From Paenibacillus odorifer (GTDB taxonomy: Bacteria > Bacillota > Bacilli > Paenibacillales > Paenibacillaceae), in NCBI RefSeq assembly GCF_000758725.1, contig NZ_CP009428.1, forward strand, positions 4,774,001-4,838,000: 64,000 nucleotides of DNA, read 5' to 3'. A model generated the notes under the pieces. That model ran no database searches and was not told the DNA's origin. It saw only the letters and a list, made by a program, of their open reading frames with translations. Positions 42,232 through 51,247 of this stretch are shown piece after piece (the first letter of the stretch is position 1; each line of letters opens with the position of its first letter). The position numbers were made by a program, and so were the translations under genes.

Positions 42232-43035
42232 TTATGCTGGCAATCCCTTTTTACCGATCAAGGTTAATACCAATAATGATATGAGCAAAAGCACAATAGT
42301 TGCACCGGGAGCCAAATTCCACACTCCAGCTACTACTAGTCCTCCTACAACGGCAATCTCCGAAATGATAACCGCCAGGATGACCGAGGATTTAAAGCTA
42401 CGAGATAGCAATAAGCTGATTGCGACCGGAATAGTCAACAAAGCAGATACTAATAGCGAGCCCACAATCTTGATCGCTGTGCTAATCACAAGTGCTGTCA
42501 GGATGGTGATCAGCATGTTAAGCAGCTTCACCGGCAGCCCACTTACACTTGCTGCATCCTCTTCAAAGCTAAGCAAAAAGAACTCTTTAAAGAACATCGA
42601 TACTACTACTACAACAGCTATAGTCACTATGCCTACCACGATCAAATCAGTATTATCGAGCGTATAAATGCTGCCGAACAAATAACTCATTACGTCAGCA
42701 TTATAACCTTTTCCTAAGGTGAAAAAGAGTGAAGCCAACGCCACTCCGCCCGACATTATAATGGCAATCGACAGCTCCGCATAACTCTTATAAGCCTTGC
42801 GAAGCTTTTCAATCGCGAAGGACGCTACCACTGCAAAGATAAGGCCTGCGCCCAGCGGATAAAATCCTGTTAGAAAACCGAGTGCTACCCCCGCTATAGT
42901 AACATGAGCCAGCGTATCACCAATCATGGATAATCGTCTAAGCACAAGAAAAACGCCTATAAGCGGCGCCGTTATACCAATCAGCAGTCCGCCCGCAAGC
43001 GCCCGCTGAAAAAAATCGCTAAATAGTATTTCCAA
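42232..43035 (-). CDS. znuB: Zinc ABC transporter permease ZnuB
   Basis: ABC-3 family inner-membrane permease of the zinc importer, 267 aa, eight hydrophobic segments, with GVFLVLRRLSMIGDTLAHVT (the cytoplasmic ATPase-contact loop) and AGVALGFLTGFYPLGAG as landmarks. The TTG at 43035 is used because AAGGAGAG lies about 6 nt upstream. It is separated from znuC by an unusual 343-nt spacer, so co-transcription is less certain than for znuA-znuC. A family alternative is manganese/iron transport, but the His-rich ZnuA and the Zur-like boxes favour zinc. Confidence 0.9.
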   Translation of the reverse strand: MEILFSDFFQRALAGGLLIGITAPLIGVFLVLRRLSMIGDTLAHVTIAGVALGFLTGFYPLGAGLIFAVVASFAIEKLRKAYKSYAELSIAIIMSGGVALASLFFTLGKGYNADVMSYLFGSIYTLDNTDLIVVGIVTIAVVVVVSMFFKEFFLLSFEEDAASVSGLPVKLLNMLITILTALVISTAIKIVGSLLVSALLTIPVAISLLLSRSFKSSVILAVIISEIAVVGGLVVAGVWNLAPGATIVLLLISLLVLTLIGKKGLPA

Positions 43036-43378
43036 CTTAAACTCTCCTTCATACAAACTCAAACCATTTTAAAACCTTTTTCAAACCTTTTTCAAACCTT
43101 TTTCGATCCCTCCCAAACCCTCCCTTCCAAGGGAGGGCCCCAAGGGCTCTGCCCTCTGGACACCCGTTAAGTGCAACTAGCGTAGGAGTTAGTGTTACTG
43201 AACATAGATAGGTCGGGGAAGATCGCTTTCGTCCCTAAAGGGACACGCTTGCAGACTGGCGGTGCCTAGATACGAGAAAGATTAAGATCAACTAGGATTG
43301 AGTCCCCGACTTCCGCACTCGCACACTATGTATAGCTCTAATCGCAGAGAAAGCTGCGATTCAGAGTTCAATTATGAC
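43036..43378. other. Insertion-like spacer between znuC and znuB
   Basis: This 343-nt non-coding stretch holds three exact 11-bp tandem units AAACCTTTTTC (43072-43104) and a C/G-rich CCTCCC...GGGAGG hairpin near 43120-43137. It also holds GTCCCT/AGGGAC near 43235, a long-range GTCGGGGA/TCCCCGAC pair, and a near-perfect stem AATCGCAG/CTGCGATT (about 43341-43362) beside the znuC stop. Base composition and structure differ from the flanking genes. It resembles a dispersed intergenic repeat rather than a promoter. Confidence 0.55.
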
Positions 43379-44128
43379 TTAAGAGAGCGTGTGCTGCAGG
43401 TTCTCTTCTGTGCAATTCTGGAGATCATGTGAGTGGCGGGAGTAAAAGTTGATTTTACCATTTGTCTGCACGGGCTCATGACCTAAATAATTTTTGATCA
43501 TGTCGATATCATGCGACACCATCAGGAAGGTCATATGATGATGAGCATGCATATGCGTAATTAATTCAAAGAATCCCGCTTGTGATTCGGCATCAATACC
43601 CACCGTAGGTTCGTCCAAAATCAGCAGGTCAGGATGGTTAATCAGCGCCCGAGCCAGAAAAACACGCTGCTGCTGACCGCCTGACAGCTGGCCTACTCTT
43701 TTCTCCGCAATATCTTGTATCCGCATGACTTCAAGTGCATCCTCACATTGACGATGCTGAGCCTTAGATACTCTGCGGATTAGATTCTTGTTATTATATA
43801 GCCCTGACAGAACTACTTCACGCACCGTTGCTGGAAACAATGGGTTGAAAGCATTTTTTTGCGGAACATATCCGATCCGTTCCCAGTCTTTAAACTTGCG
43901 GACAGGCGTTCCGAATAATTTAATTTCACCACTGCTCGCCGGAAGCAAGCCGACGATCATTTTCATCAATGTTGTTTTACCAGCACCATTAGAACCAATG
44001 ATACCAAGGAAATCTCGTTCTCTTACACTATAGTTAAGATTCGATATCACCTTCTGTTCCCCATATGAAAAAGAAAGATCCTGTATATCGATGATATGCT
44101 GATGGCAGTCCAAGGATACCGATTGCAT
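43379..44128 (-). CDS. znuC: Zinc ABC transporter ATPase ZnuC
   Basis: ATPase of the zinc importer, 249 aa, with Walker A GSNGAGKT (45-52), Q-loop VPQKNAFN, signature LSGGQQQRVFLARAL, Walker B LLILDEPTVGID and switch histidine in VSHDIDM. The last 35 residues are rich in His, Asn and Gln (YSRHSHDLQN), which could bind zinc. It lies 34 nt after znuA. Confidence 0.93.
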   Translation of the reverse strand: MQSVSLDCHQHIIDIQDLSFSYGEQKVISNLNYSVRERDFLGIIGSNGAGKTTLMKMIVGLLPASSGEIKLFGTPVRKFKDWERIGYVPQKNAFNPLFPATVREVVLSGLYNNKNLIRRVSKAQHRQCEDALEVMRIQDIAEKRVGQLSGGQQQRVFLARALINHPDLLILDEPTVGIDAESQAGFFELITHMHAHHHMTFLMVSHDIDMIKNYLGHEPVQTNGKINFYSRHSHDLQNCTEENLQHTLS

Positions 44129-44162
44129 GCTTAAGTACCGCCTTTCCCTTATACTTTCCTTA

Positions 44163-45161
44163 TTATTGTAAGGCCATAATCAGATTTTGCAAATTTTTCT
44201 CCATCAGAGTGAAGTAATTATCTCCGTTCTTCTCTTGCTCCGCAGTAAGTCCCTCTACCGGATTAAGCACCATAGTGGAAACGCCCGCTTCGGCTGCAAG
44301 TGTCTTAGCCAGTTTATCGGAGACAAGCTCTTCAAAAAAGATATACTTAATACTTTCATCTTTTACCATTTTCGCAAGCTTCACTAAATCCTGTCCGCGC
44401 GGCTCGGCGTCCGGCGAAAGTCCCATAATCGCATGCTGATCCAATCCATAATCACGGGCAAGGTAAGAGAAAGCCTGATGTGATACTACGATCTTATGGT
44501 TGGGCAGCTTAGCAAGCTCCTCTTTGAATTTACTATCTAATGCCTGCAGACGTTCAGCAAGCTTATTGTAACGCTCTTCATAACCTTCTTTATGCTCAGG
44601 ATCCACGGACTGAAGGCTTTCTTTAATATTCTGAGCCATAGTAATGGCTGATTTTGGACTTACCCAAGTATGCGGGTCCGTATGCAGGCTGTCTCCTGAG
44701 GCATTACTGTTATGATCCGTATCCTCATTTTGATGAGACTCTTCCTCACTTGCCCCATGATCATGCCCGTCATCTTCATCGGTCATGATATAATCAATAC
44801 CTTGGCTTACTTCAACCGCCTTAACTTTACTGCTGCTATCAAGGCCTTTTAAAAAGTTAGGAACCCAGCCTTCTAAGCCTGCACCGTTATATAGAAATAG
44901 CTGTGCCTTAGAAGTGTTGATAATGTCTTGACTGCGCGGTGTCCAATCATGTGGCTCCACACCCACTGGAAGCAGGTTAATAGCATTGATATCTTCCCCG
45001 CCAATCTCCTTAGCAAACTCGTAAATAGGATAAAAGGTTGTAACTACATTTACTTTCCCTTCAACTATACTTCCACTGCTCTTAGGTCCGCATGCACTTA
45101 GTGTAAATACCAGTACCAGTGCAAGGACGAGCAAACTTATACGCGATTTCATTGCTGCCAT
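44163..45161 (-). CDS. znuA: Zinc-binding lipoprotein ZnuA
   Basis: Cluster A-I metal-binding lipoprotein of 332 aa. The signal peptide has lipobox LSAC, so it is membrane-anchored outside the cell. The ZnuA-type His/Asp/Glu-rich loop (EDDGHDHGASEEESHQNEDT, about 128-147) precedes HTDPHTWVSP, a metal-ligand region, followed by VSHQAFSYLARDYGL. The family alternative is a Mn-binding protein, but the histidine-rich loop and the two Zur-like operators upstream favour zinc. The ATG at 45161 follows GAGGGG by 12 nt. Confidence 0.92.
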   Translation of the reverse strand: MAAMKSRISLLVLALVLVFTLSACGPKSSGSIVEGKVNVVTTFYPIYEFAKEIGGEDINAINLLPVGVEPHDWTPRSQDIINTSKAQLFLYNGAGLEGWVPNFLKGLDSSSKVKAVEVSQGIDYIMTDEDDGHDHGASEEESHQNEDTDHNSNASGDSLHTDPHTWVSPKSAITMAQNIKESLQSVDPEHKEGYEERYNKLAERLQALDSKFKEELAKLPNHKIVVSHQAFSYLARDYGLDQHAIMGLSPDAEPRGQDLVKLAKMVKDESIKYIFFEELVSDKLAKTLAAEAGVSTMVLNPVEGLTAEQEKNGDNYFTLMEKNLQNLIMALQ

Positions 45162-45179
45162 TATATTGATCTACCCCTC

Positions 45180-45227
45180 AAATCGTAAATTTTACTATTA
45201 GTAGTATAATAGTAATCGTTACGATAA
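45180..45227 (-). promoter_or_regulatory. Two Zur-like operators upstream of znuA
   Basis: AAATCGTAAATTTTACTATTA (45180-45200) and TAATAGTAATCGTTACGATAA (45207-45227) each match about 16 of 21 positions of the Firmicute Zur box (AAATCGTAATnATTACGATTT). Each keeps one half-site nearly intact. The second box fills the spacer of the predicted promoter. Confidence 0.7.
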
Positions 45228-45232
45228 GTCAA
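45203..45232 (-). promoter_or_regulatory. Predicted sigma-A promoter of znuAC
   Basis: Minus strand TTGACT (45232-45227), an 18-bp spacer and TATACT (45208-45203), about 42 nt upstream of the znuA ATG. The spacer is occupied by a Zur-like box, a layout suited to repression by zinc-loaded Zur. Confidence 0.65.
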
Positions 45233-45270
45233 CAAAGTATCCAAAAAGAAACGGCAATATCGCCTTTAAT

Positions 45271-45318
45271 AAAAAAGGAATGTTCCCTCAGCCAACCCGG
45301 CTGAAGAAGCATTCCCTT
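45271..45318 (-). terminator. metG terminator
   Basis: Minus strand GGGAATG and CATTCC pair, with an inner CAGCC/GGCTG stem, and run into TTTTTTATT. It separates metG from the zinc operon. Confidence 0.88.
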
Positions 45319-45360
45319 GATCAAACAACCTCATTAAAAAATTTCTACAACAGTATTGTC

Positions 45361-47373
45361 TTATTTCACTACTGCTCCGTTTGGCATGCTGTCCGGCACG
45401 GTAGCGATCGTTAGCTGGTCACCTTTAGAAGCCGCCAAAATCATCCCTTGGGACAACTCCCCACGTAGCTTCACTGGCTTAAGGTTTACGATACAGATCA
45501 CTTTACGTCCTACCAGCTCTTCCGGTGTATAGAATTTCGCGATACCAGAAACCACTTGCCGTTGCTCATAACCCAGATCCAGTTGCAGCTTCAGCAGCTT
45601 GTCAGCTTTTTTCACTGGCTCTGCAGCAATAACTTGAGCAACACGCAGCTCTGCTTTAGCGAAATCGTCAATGCCGATTTCCTCTTTATGCTCTTCCACT
45701 GGCTCGGAGTCCGCAGCAGCAGGAGCAGCCGCTTCCGCCACTTCAGCCGCAGCTTTGCCAGCGCCCATAGCCTCGGCAATATAAGCTACCTCTTGCTCCA
45801 CATCCAGACGCGGGAAGATTGGATTGCCTTTCACCAGCTTTGTTCCCGCCGGAATCAGGCCAAAAGTCTTACCGCTATCCCAAGTCGTTAACTCACCAGG
45901 CTCAATACCCAGCTGTTCCCAGATCTTCGCTGGTGTTTGTGTCAAGAACGGCTGCAGCAGGATTGAAGCAGTACGCAGACCTTCCACAAGATGTCTCATC
46001 ACAGAAGCCAACTCGGCAGTTCTATTTTCATCTTTGGCAAGTACCCAAGGTTGGGTCTCATCGATATATTTGTTGGTGCGGCTAATGAATGTTCCGATAG
46101 CTGTCAGCGCCACGGAGAACTCCATTTTTTCCATAGCTTCTTCTACTTTGGCATAAGTATTCTCAGCTGCAGCTTGAAGCTCACCATCAAATGCTGTTAC
46201 ATTCCCGTCATATGCCGGAATCTCGCCTGCAAAATACTTTTCAACCATAGCCCCTGTACGGTTCAACAGGTTACCAAGGTCGTTGGCAAGGTCATAGTTA
46301 ACCCGGTCTACAAAGCTTTCCGGTGTGAACGTGCCATCAGAACCAAACGGTACTTCGCGCAGCAGGTAATATCGTAATGCATCCAAGCCATAACGATCAA
46401 TCAGTGTCACAGGATCAACTACGTTACCTTTAGATTTCGACATTTTTCCATCTTTCATGAGCAACCAGCCATGGGCAAATACCTTTTTCGGAAGGGGTTC
46501 ACCAAGCGCCATCAGAATGATCGGCCAGTAAATTGTATGGAAACGAACAATTTCTTTACCAACGATGTGTACATCCGCGGGCCAGAACTTGTCATACAAG
46601 GTGCGATCCTCGGAACCATAACCCAGAGCAGTAATATAGTTAGTCAAAGCATCAATCCACACGTACACGACATGCTTCTCGTCGCCCTTAACTTTTACAC
46701 CCCAATCAAAGGTTGTGCGGGAAACTGCCAGGTCTTCCAGTCCGGGCTTGATGAAATTGTTAATCATTTCGTTCTTACGGGATTCCGGCAAAATAAACTC
46801 TGGATTCTCCTCGTAAAATTGCAGTAACCGATCCGCATATTTACTCATCCGGAAGAAATAACTTGCTTCCTTCACCAGCTCAACCGGGTGGCCGCTATCT
46901 GGGCTTTTTGCACCAGTAATCACACCGTTATCATCACGCACAATATCAACTAATTGCGTTTCTGTGTAAAAGGTTTCATCTGGGATACTATACCAGCCCT
47001 CATATTCACCTTTATAGATATCTCCTTGCTGCAGCAACCGATCAAAAATATCCTGTACCACTTTTTTATGACGCTCTTCCGTAGTACGGATGAAGTCATC
47101 GTTCGAAATGTCCAGCTTGCGCCATAGCTCCTTAATACCAACAACAATGTCGTCTACGAACTGCTGAGGGGTCTTTCCTGCTTCCTCTGCCTTCCGCTCA
47201 ATCTTTTGTCCATGTTCGTCTGTACCGGTTAGATAACGCACTTCGTAGCCGCGCAGACGTTTGTAACGGGCCATTGCGTCTCCTGCCACGGTTGAATAAG
47301 CATGTCCGATATGTAGCTTGTCACTCGGATAATAAATTGGTGTCGTTAGGTAAAACGTTTTTTTCTCACTCAT
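45361..47373 (-). CDS. metG: Methionyl-tRNA synthetase
   Basis: Charges initiator and elongator tRNA-Met. The 670-aa protein has the class I HIGH motif in SDKLHIGHAYS, the KMSKS motif in GKMSKSKGNVVDP and a helical anticodon domain. A C-terminal tRNA-binding EMAP-II-like domain follows (from about residue 560: IDDFAKAELRVAQVIAAEPV). An Ala/Glu-rich linker precedes that domain. The ATG at 47373 follows AAAGGATG; the longer frame to 47475 runs into the T-box leader and is rejected. Expression should respond to uncharged tRNA-Met through the T-box. Confidence 0.97.
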   Translation of the reverse strand: MSEKKTFYLTTPIYYPSDKLHIGHAYSTVAGDAMARYKRLRGYEVRYLTGTDEHGQKIERKAEEAGKTPQQFVDDIVVGIKELWRKLDISNDDFIRTTEERHKKVVQDIFDRLLQQGDIYKGEYEGWYSIPDETFYTETQLVDIVRDDNGVITGAKSPDSGHPVELVKEASYFFRMSKYADRLLQFYEENPEFILPESRKNEMINNFIKPGLEDLAVSRTTFDWGVKVKGDEKHVVYVWIDALTNYITALGYGSEDRTLYDKFWPADVHIVGKEIVRFHTIYWPIILMALGEPLPKKVFAHGWLLMKDGKMSKSKGNVVDPVTLIDRYGLDALRYYLLREVPFGSDGTFTPESFVDRVNYDLANDLGNLLNRTGAMVEKYFAGEIPAYDGNVTAFDGELQAAAENTYAKVEEAMEKMEFSVALTAIGTFISRTNKYIDETQPWVLAKDENRTAELASVMRHLVEGLRTASILLQPFLTQTPAKIWEQLGIEPGELTTWDSGKTFGLIPAGTKLVKGNPIFPRLDVEQEVAYIAEAMGAGKAAAEVAEAAAPAAADSEPVEEHKEEIGIDDFAKAELRVAQVIAAEPVKKADKLLKLQLDLGYEQRQVVSGIAKFYTPEELVGRKVICIVNLKPVKLRGELSQGMILAASKGDQLTIATVPDSMPNGAVVK

Positions 47374-47404
47374 TCGGTAATCATCCTTTCTTATTAAAAA
47401 ACAA

Positions 47405-47690
47405 AAAACTCCCGTCCCCATAATGGGGCGAGAGTATAACTCACGCGATACCACCCAAATTTCCTGTCTCTTCACAGAGCACAGGCTTCGCCAGTTCCCT
47501 CGCGGGAACTGTCCATTAACGCTGGATCACGCTGTTATCTTACGTGAACCTCAATTGCAGTCCCCGCTCGAACACAGTTCCTCCCGGACCATATTCAATC
47601 TAACGCTCCATACCGGCTTTCAGCACATTCCGGCTCTCTGTAATGGACGTAACGATTTACTTATCCGTTCTTCGGAATTCATACTATTAC
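47405..47690 (-). promoter_or_regulatory. T-box leader of metG (methionine specifier)
   Basis: Read on the minus strand, an AGAGAG segment (47640-47635) and GCTGAAAGCCGG lie in Stem I. The sequence GAATATGGTCC places ATG (47592-47590) where the specifier codon is expected, agreeing with methionine. The T-box motif GGGTGGTATCGCGTGA (47456-47441) is a near match to the consensus. The terminator CTCTCGCCCC-ATTAT-GGGGACGGGAG followed by T6 (47434-47405) ends about 30 nt before metG. Binding of uncharged tRNA-Met would favour the antiterminator. Confidence 0.93.
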
Positions 47691-47721
47691 TTGTGAATAT
47701 ACCCAAAGGTAAGGCACCATG

Positions 47722-47985
47722 TCAAGTCGCAGGGGCAGAATCCTTCTCAGCAGATTCATCTTGAAGCGGCGGCACAGGATCAAGTCCTCCAGGATGAAAG
47801 GGATGACATCTGGCAATCCGCTTAGCTGCAAGCCATGAGCCTTTCAGTGGACCATGGACTTCAATGGCTTCCAAGGCATAGGCAGAGCAGGTTGGATAGA
47901 AGCGACAGGTTGCTGGTTTAATAGGGGAAATGTACCTGCGGTACACCCGAATAGGCGCCTGAATCGTTCTGCGTAGGGTCACCAT
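47722..47985 (-). CDS. yidD: Membrane protein insertion efficiency factor YidD
   Basis: An 87-aa amphipathic basic protein with the family core VYRRYISPIKPATCRFYPTCSAYALEAI (landmark cysteines Cys27 and Cys33) and HPFHPGGLDPVP. It assists YidC-dependent membrane protein insertion. It lies 2 nt after zur, so the two are co-transcribed, and is followed by the metG T-box. YidD usually sits with rnpA-yidC; here it is separate from them, which is common in Paenibacillus and Bacillus. Confidence 0.94.
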   Translation of the reverse strand: MVTLRRTIQAPIRVYRRYISPIKPATCRFYPTCSAYALEAIEVHGPLKGSWLAAKRIARCHPFHPGGLDPVPPLQDESAEKDSAPAT

Positions 47986-47987
47986 TT

Positions 47988-48449
47988 CTAAAGTCCCTTT
48001 TGTTTATCTGATGCTGCAACTAGTTCTTCTTCCCGGTTCTCTTCACATTCTTTGCAATAACCGAACACCTCAAATTTATGCTTGACTACCCGGAATTGAT
48101 CGGGTGTATCCGTTAAATTCATCGGGCAGAAATTAATCGGGTAGGTCTTTTGGCATTGAAGGCAGATCATATGATGGTGATGATCCTGATGATTGCAGCT
48201 TCCCTTGAACTTCACTCCGTCTTCAAAGACAATCTGTTCAAGCACACCAAGCTCTTCCATTACACGAAGATTGCGGTACACCGTATCAAAGCTAAGCCCG
48301 CTATACTTGCGGCCCATATGCTCATATACATCCTTCGCTGACAAATATCCCTTATTCTCGCCGAATAACTGGGCAAGCGTTTTGCGTTGGTCGGTGATTC
48401 GCAGTCCTTGCCCCGACATGACTTCTAATATTTGTTCTGTCGACAGCAT
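47988..48449 (-). CDS. zur: Fur-family regulator, probable zinc repressor Zur
   Basis: Fur-family protein of 153 aa. The N-terminal winged HTH contains GLSFDTVYRNLRVMEELGVL. The metal-binding part contains HQDHHHHMICLQC and YCKEC, with structural-zinc cysteine pairs Cys96/Cys99 and Cys132/Cys135. Sequence around FDTVYRNL, CPM and HKFEVFG matches Bacillus Zur better than Fur or PerR; the PerR-specific sites are not obvious. The ATG at 48449 has GGGAG 8 nt upstream. The Zur-like boxes before znuA, 3 kb away, support the assignment. Confidence 0.88.
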   Translation of the reverse strand: MLSTEQILEVMSGQGLRITDQRKTLAQLFGENKGYLSAKDVYEHMGRKYSGLSFDTVYRNLRVMEELGVLEQIVFEDGVKFKGSCNHQDHHHHMICLQCQKTYPINFCPMNLTDTPDQFRVVKHKFEVFGYCKECEENREEELVAASDKQKGL

Positions 48450-48576
48450 ACGCTCATCTCCCATAAGATCAGTTCATTTATATTTCACTCTCTTAATAAT
48501 GCCCCAAAATAAATGCCCCGTCAATGAAGCACAATGAAGCACCCCTACATAACCAATGAATTATTATATTTAAACA

Positions 48577-48622
48577 AAAGCCCGGCTGCGTATTCCTTTA
48601 CGGAATATTCAGCCGGGCCTTT
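48577..48622 (-). terminator. Terminator of the large stalk/PKD gene
   Basis: AAAGCCCGGCTG (48577-48588) pairs with CAGCCGGGC (48610-48618) plus TTT, and an inner TATTCC/GGAATA stem closes the loop. It lies about 45 nt past the stop at 48670 and may also act on converging transcripts. Confidence 0.88.
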
Positions 48623-48669
48623 ATTGTAGATAATTCCCCAATAGAGCTTATAGGGATATTCCTATTCTG

Positions 48670-50901
48670 TTATTTCTTTGCTGGAAGTGGAGTGATGAGG
48701 AAATTGACCGGCAAGTTACTGCCTGAAGCTGCTGTGAACAAAATCTCCACACTGCCGCCATACTCACCACTACGATAAACCACACTGTTCATATCAGCAT
48801 TAGCAAGACTTCCCACGCTTGGCATATGCACGATTTGATTATTAACCATAACCGGCCCCATATAGTTACCGCCACGTGGATTAAACGTAATCAAGGAGTT
48901 TGGTGCAACATTTTCGAATCTGATCTTGTATAATACCCCGAAATTACCGGCATTGGATGCTTCCGTACCTGCCATTGGGTCTACGCCAGCCAGGTTCTTA
49001 TCACTGGAATTATCGCCTAGCAGAAGTTTTGCAGGGGTTTTTCCTACCTCATCGGTAACCGTGATAATACGAGTAGAATCTTCGTAAGTTCCCCGATTAT
49101 GCACTCCGTCTTGATCCAGAACTGGAAGTGTTGGAAGTGTAGTCAGTGGATCTTTATTCGCATCAATTAACATGACATTATAATCGATTGGATAATCACT
49201 AAATAAGTCCGCTTGCAGTGAAACAATTTCACTTGGTTTCATCGCAATTTGGTTTAGATCCGTCAGAATTGAGACGCTTTCCCCGGGTTGCAGAACAATC
49301 GTTTTATAATGCTCATTTGTAAGCATAGATTTCCAATAACGTTCTACAGACATTTTACCTGTACCTTCAGGATATGTGCTTGGGCCTGCAAAGCCAACAT
49401 ATTCTGTTGTAAGCGTAGTTGGGTAAAGATTGTTATTCGTAGCAATCACATACACTTTAGCTTTAATATTCAGGTTATTCTTGTGGTGAATCAAGAAGCG
49501 GGTTTTACCTAATGAAGTCTCACGGTAAGTAACACCTTCTGTATACACCGTTTCTGGGCTGTTGCTGCGAATTAGTTTATAAGGCTCGGAAGAAAGATTA
49601 TAAGCTACTTGCTGCCAAGTAGGAACCATCGATCCATCGATGCTAAACACACTGCCCGGAGATGCAAATAATCTGTTGAAATCTTCTTTACTGTACAAGA
49701 TTTCATCCGAAATATTAACGGTTTTCTCAAAGGTACTGATCGCGCCATGTGAATCTTTTACTTGGACAGCAATTGTCGCTGGACCCGGAGTAAAGAAAGC
49801 TTCTGCTTTGTTCGTCCAAGTTACGGTAATTTCATCACCATCAGGATCGTTACTTAGATCGGTATAAGTAATCATTTCACCCATCTTATATGAATCCTTG
49901 TCTGTAGTGAAATTAGCAACTGGAGGTGTATTAGGTTTAAGCACTGTGATGGTCATGGAGTAAGGATCACTCCACTGTTGATTCGCATCCATTACGGAAT
50001 AGGTTACTACATAATATCCTGGTTGATCATAGATATCCTGCTTGTTACCTCCCCAGCTTTCATCCACAATAGCTACACCATTTGGTGACGAGCTGGAGGT
50101 AACGAAGGTCACTGGTTCGCCGGCGTAAATTTCAGTTGGCACTGTGAAAGAAGCTTTAGGTTTGTTGTTTAATGTAAGGATTACCCGCTTTTGTACATTA
50201 TCAACGGTGTAAGGAATGCCCAGTGCCCCAGTTATGGATGTCAATGGAACCATGAAAGTACCCTTGTATTGGTAAGCTGGACCTTTCATTGTCTTCTTTT
50301 CACCATTAACTGTATAGACCTTGCTGTCGGTCTTAAAGCGCATAACGTCGCTTCCCTTGGTAACAATGGTTTCTTTCGTTTTATAATCATAAACGTATTT
50401 CACACCTACACGTTCTACCATAGCCCGGATCGAAACGTAGGACACGCCGTTTTTCACTGCCATAGGCTGATTAGCTAAATATTCCTGGCCGTTCTGATAC
50501 ATTTTGTTGCTGTTCATCATAAGGATAAGCTGATTGCTAGCCGCAGCACGAGCACCATCTGTTGTTGTAGTAGGTTCTGTAGTAACTCCAGGTGTTGCAG
50601 TTGGAAGCGGTGTTGCAGTAGGTTCAATTGTTGCTGTAGGTTCAACAGTAGTCGTAGGATCAACTGTCTCTGCAGGAATAGGAGTTGGTGTTGGTGACAC
50701 TACTCCTCCTGGCGTCTCCGTCGGCAATGGCGGCAATGGATCGGTAGATTCTGGCATTACCTCCGGCGCAGCTGAAACAACTGTCCCTATTACAGTAGTA
50801 TTACTTGGGGTATTATTGACAGCTTCAGCAAAAGCCGGCACTGCCGAGGCGGCCTGAGATACAGCCAAAACAGCAACTAACGTTAACTTTTTCAAATCCA
50901 T
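48670..50901 (-). CDS. Secreted stalk-domain/PKD-like surface protein
   Basis: Extracellular protein of 743 aa. A signal peptide (about 1-26, ending AFA) is followed by a Pro/Thr/Glu-rich low-complexity region (about 35-115). Next come a stalk/copper-amine-oxidase N-like domain (about 120-250, with VSYVSIRAMVERVGVKYVYD and TFMVPLTSITGALGIPY) and two PKD/cadherin-like beta domains (about 250-420; PVANFTTDKDSYKMGEMITY). A long unrecognised C-terminal region contains RFENVAPNSLITFNPRGGNY. No catalytic motif is visible. It probably acts at the cell surface or as an extracellular scaffold. Monocistronic. Confidence 0.8.
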   Translation of the reverse strand: MDLKKLTLVAVLAVSQAASAVPAFAEAVNNTPSNTTVIGTVVSAAPEVMPESTDPLPPLPTETPGGVVSPTPTPIPAETVDPTTTVEPTATIEPTATPLPTATPGVTTEPTTTTDGARAAASNQLILMMNSNKMYQNGQEYLANQPMAVKNGVSYVSIRAMVERVGVKYVYDYKTKETIVTKGSDVMRFKTDSKVYTVNGEKKTMKGPAYQYKGTFMVPLTSITGALGIPYTVDNVQKRVILTLNNKPKASFTVPTEIYAGEPVTFVTSSSSPNGVAIVDESWGGNKQDIYDQPGYYVVTYSVMDANQQWSDPYSMTITVLKPNTPPVANFTTDKDSYKMGEMITYTDLSNDPDGDEITVTWTNKAEAFFTPGPATIAVQVKDSHGAISTFEKTVNISDEILYSKEDFNRLFASPGSVFSIDGSMVPTWQQVAYNLSSEPYKLIRSNSPETVYTEGVTYRETSLGKTRFLIHHKNNLNIKAKVYVIATNNNLYPTTLTTEYVGFAGPSTYPEGTGKMSVERYWKSMLTNEHYKTIVLQPGESVSILTDLNQIAMKPSEIVSLQADLFSDYPIDYNVMLIDANKDPLTTLPTLPVLDQDGVHNRGTYEDSTRIITVTDEVGKTPAKLLLGDNSSDKNLAGVDPMAGTEASNAGNFGVLYKIRFENVAPNSLITFNPRGGNYMGPVMVNNQIVHMPSVGSLANADMNSVVYRSGEYGGSVEILFTAASGSNLPVNFLITPLPAKK

Positions 50902-51247
50902 GATATAACTCCTCTGCTCCTATTTGTAAATATAAGTAGGACTCTATCTTTTTCATACTCCTCTTATATTCCCCGCAAAATGCTACCACCCACGATAGGG
51001 CGGCAAAAAGCTTTTGCCACGATCGTCATAACAAACATAGTATTAGACGCATGCCACCATAAAAAGTTTCATTATTAAGTAAAGAAAGATTAACGCTGTA
51101 TTAAATAACATTCTACAACCACGCTGTTTCCCCTGAAAAAAATGAGATTTTTTCTATAAATATGTTTATTTTTCGTCTGACTATATTCGCTTTCATTTGC
51201 TTTTGTTACAATGTATGGAAGAATATCTTTTACATGCGAGGGATAAC
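50902..51247. other. Divergent intergenic region between the surface-protein gene and the YesMN operon
   Basis: This 346-bp AT-rich spacer holds the promoters of both divergent units. GGCAAAAAGCTTTTGCC (51002-51018) is an inverted repeat with 7-bp arms (GGCAAAA/TTTTGCC around AGC) and could be an operator. TTGCTTTTGTTACAAT near 51200 may be part of a promoter for the histidine kinase gene. No RNA gene is recognised. Confidence 0.45.
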
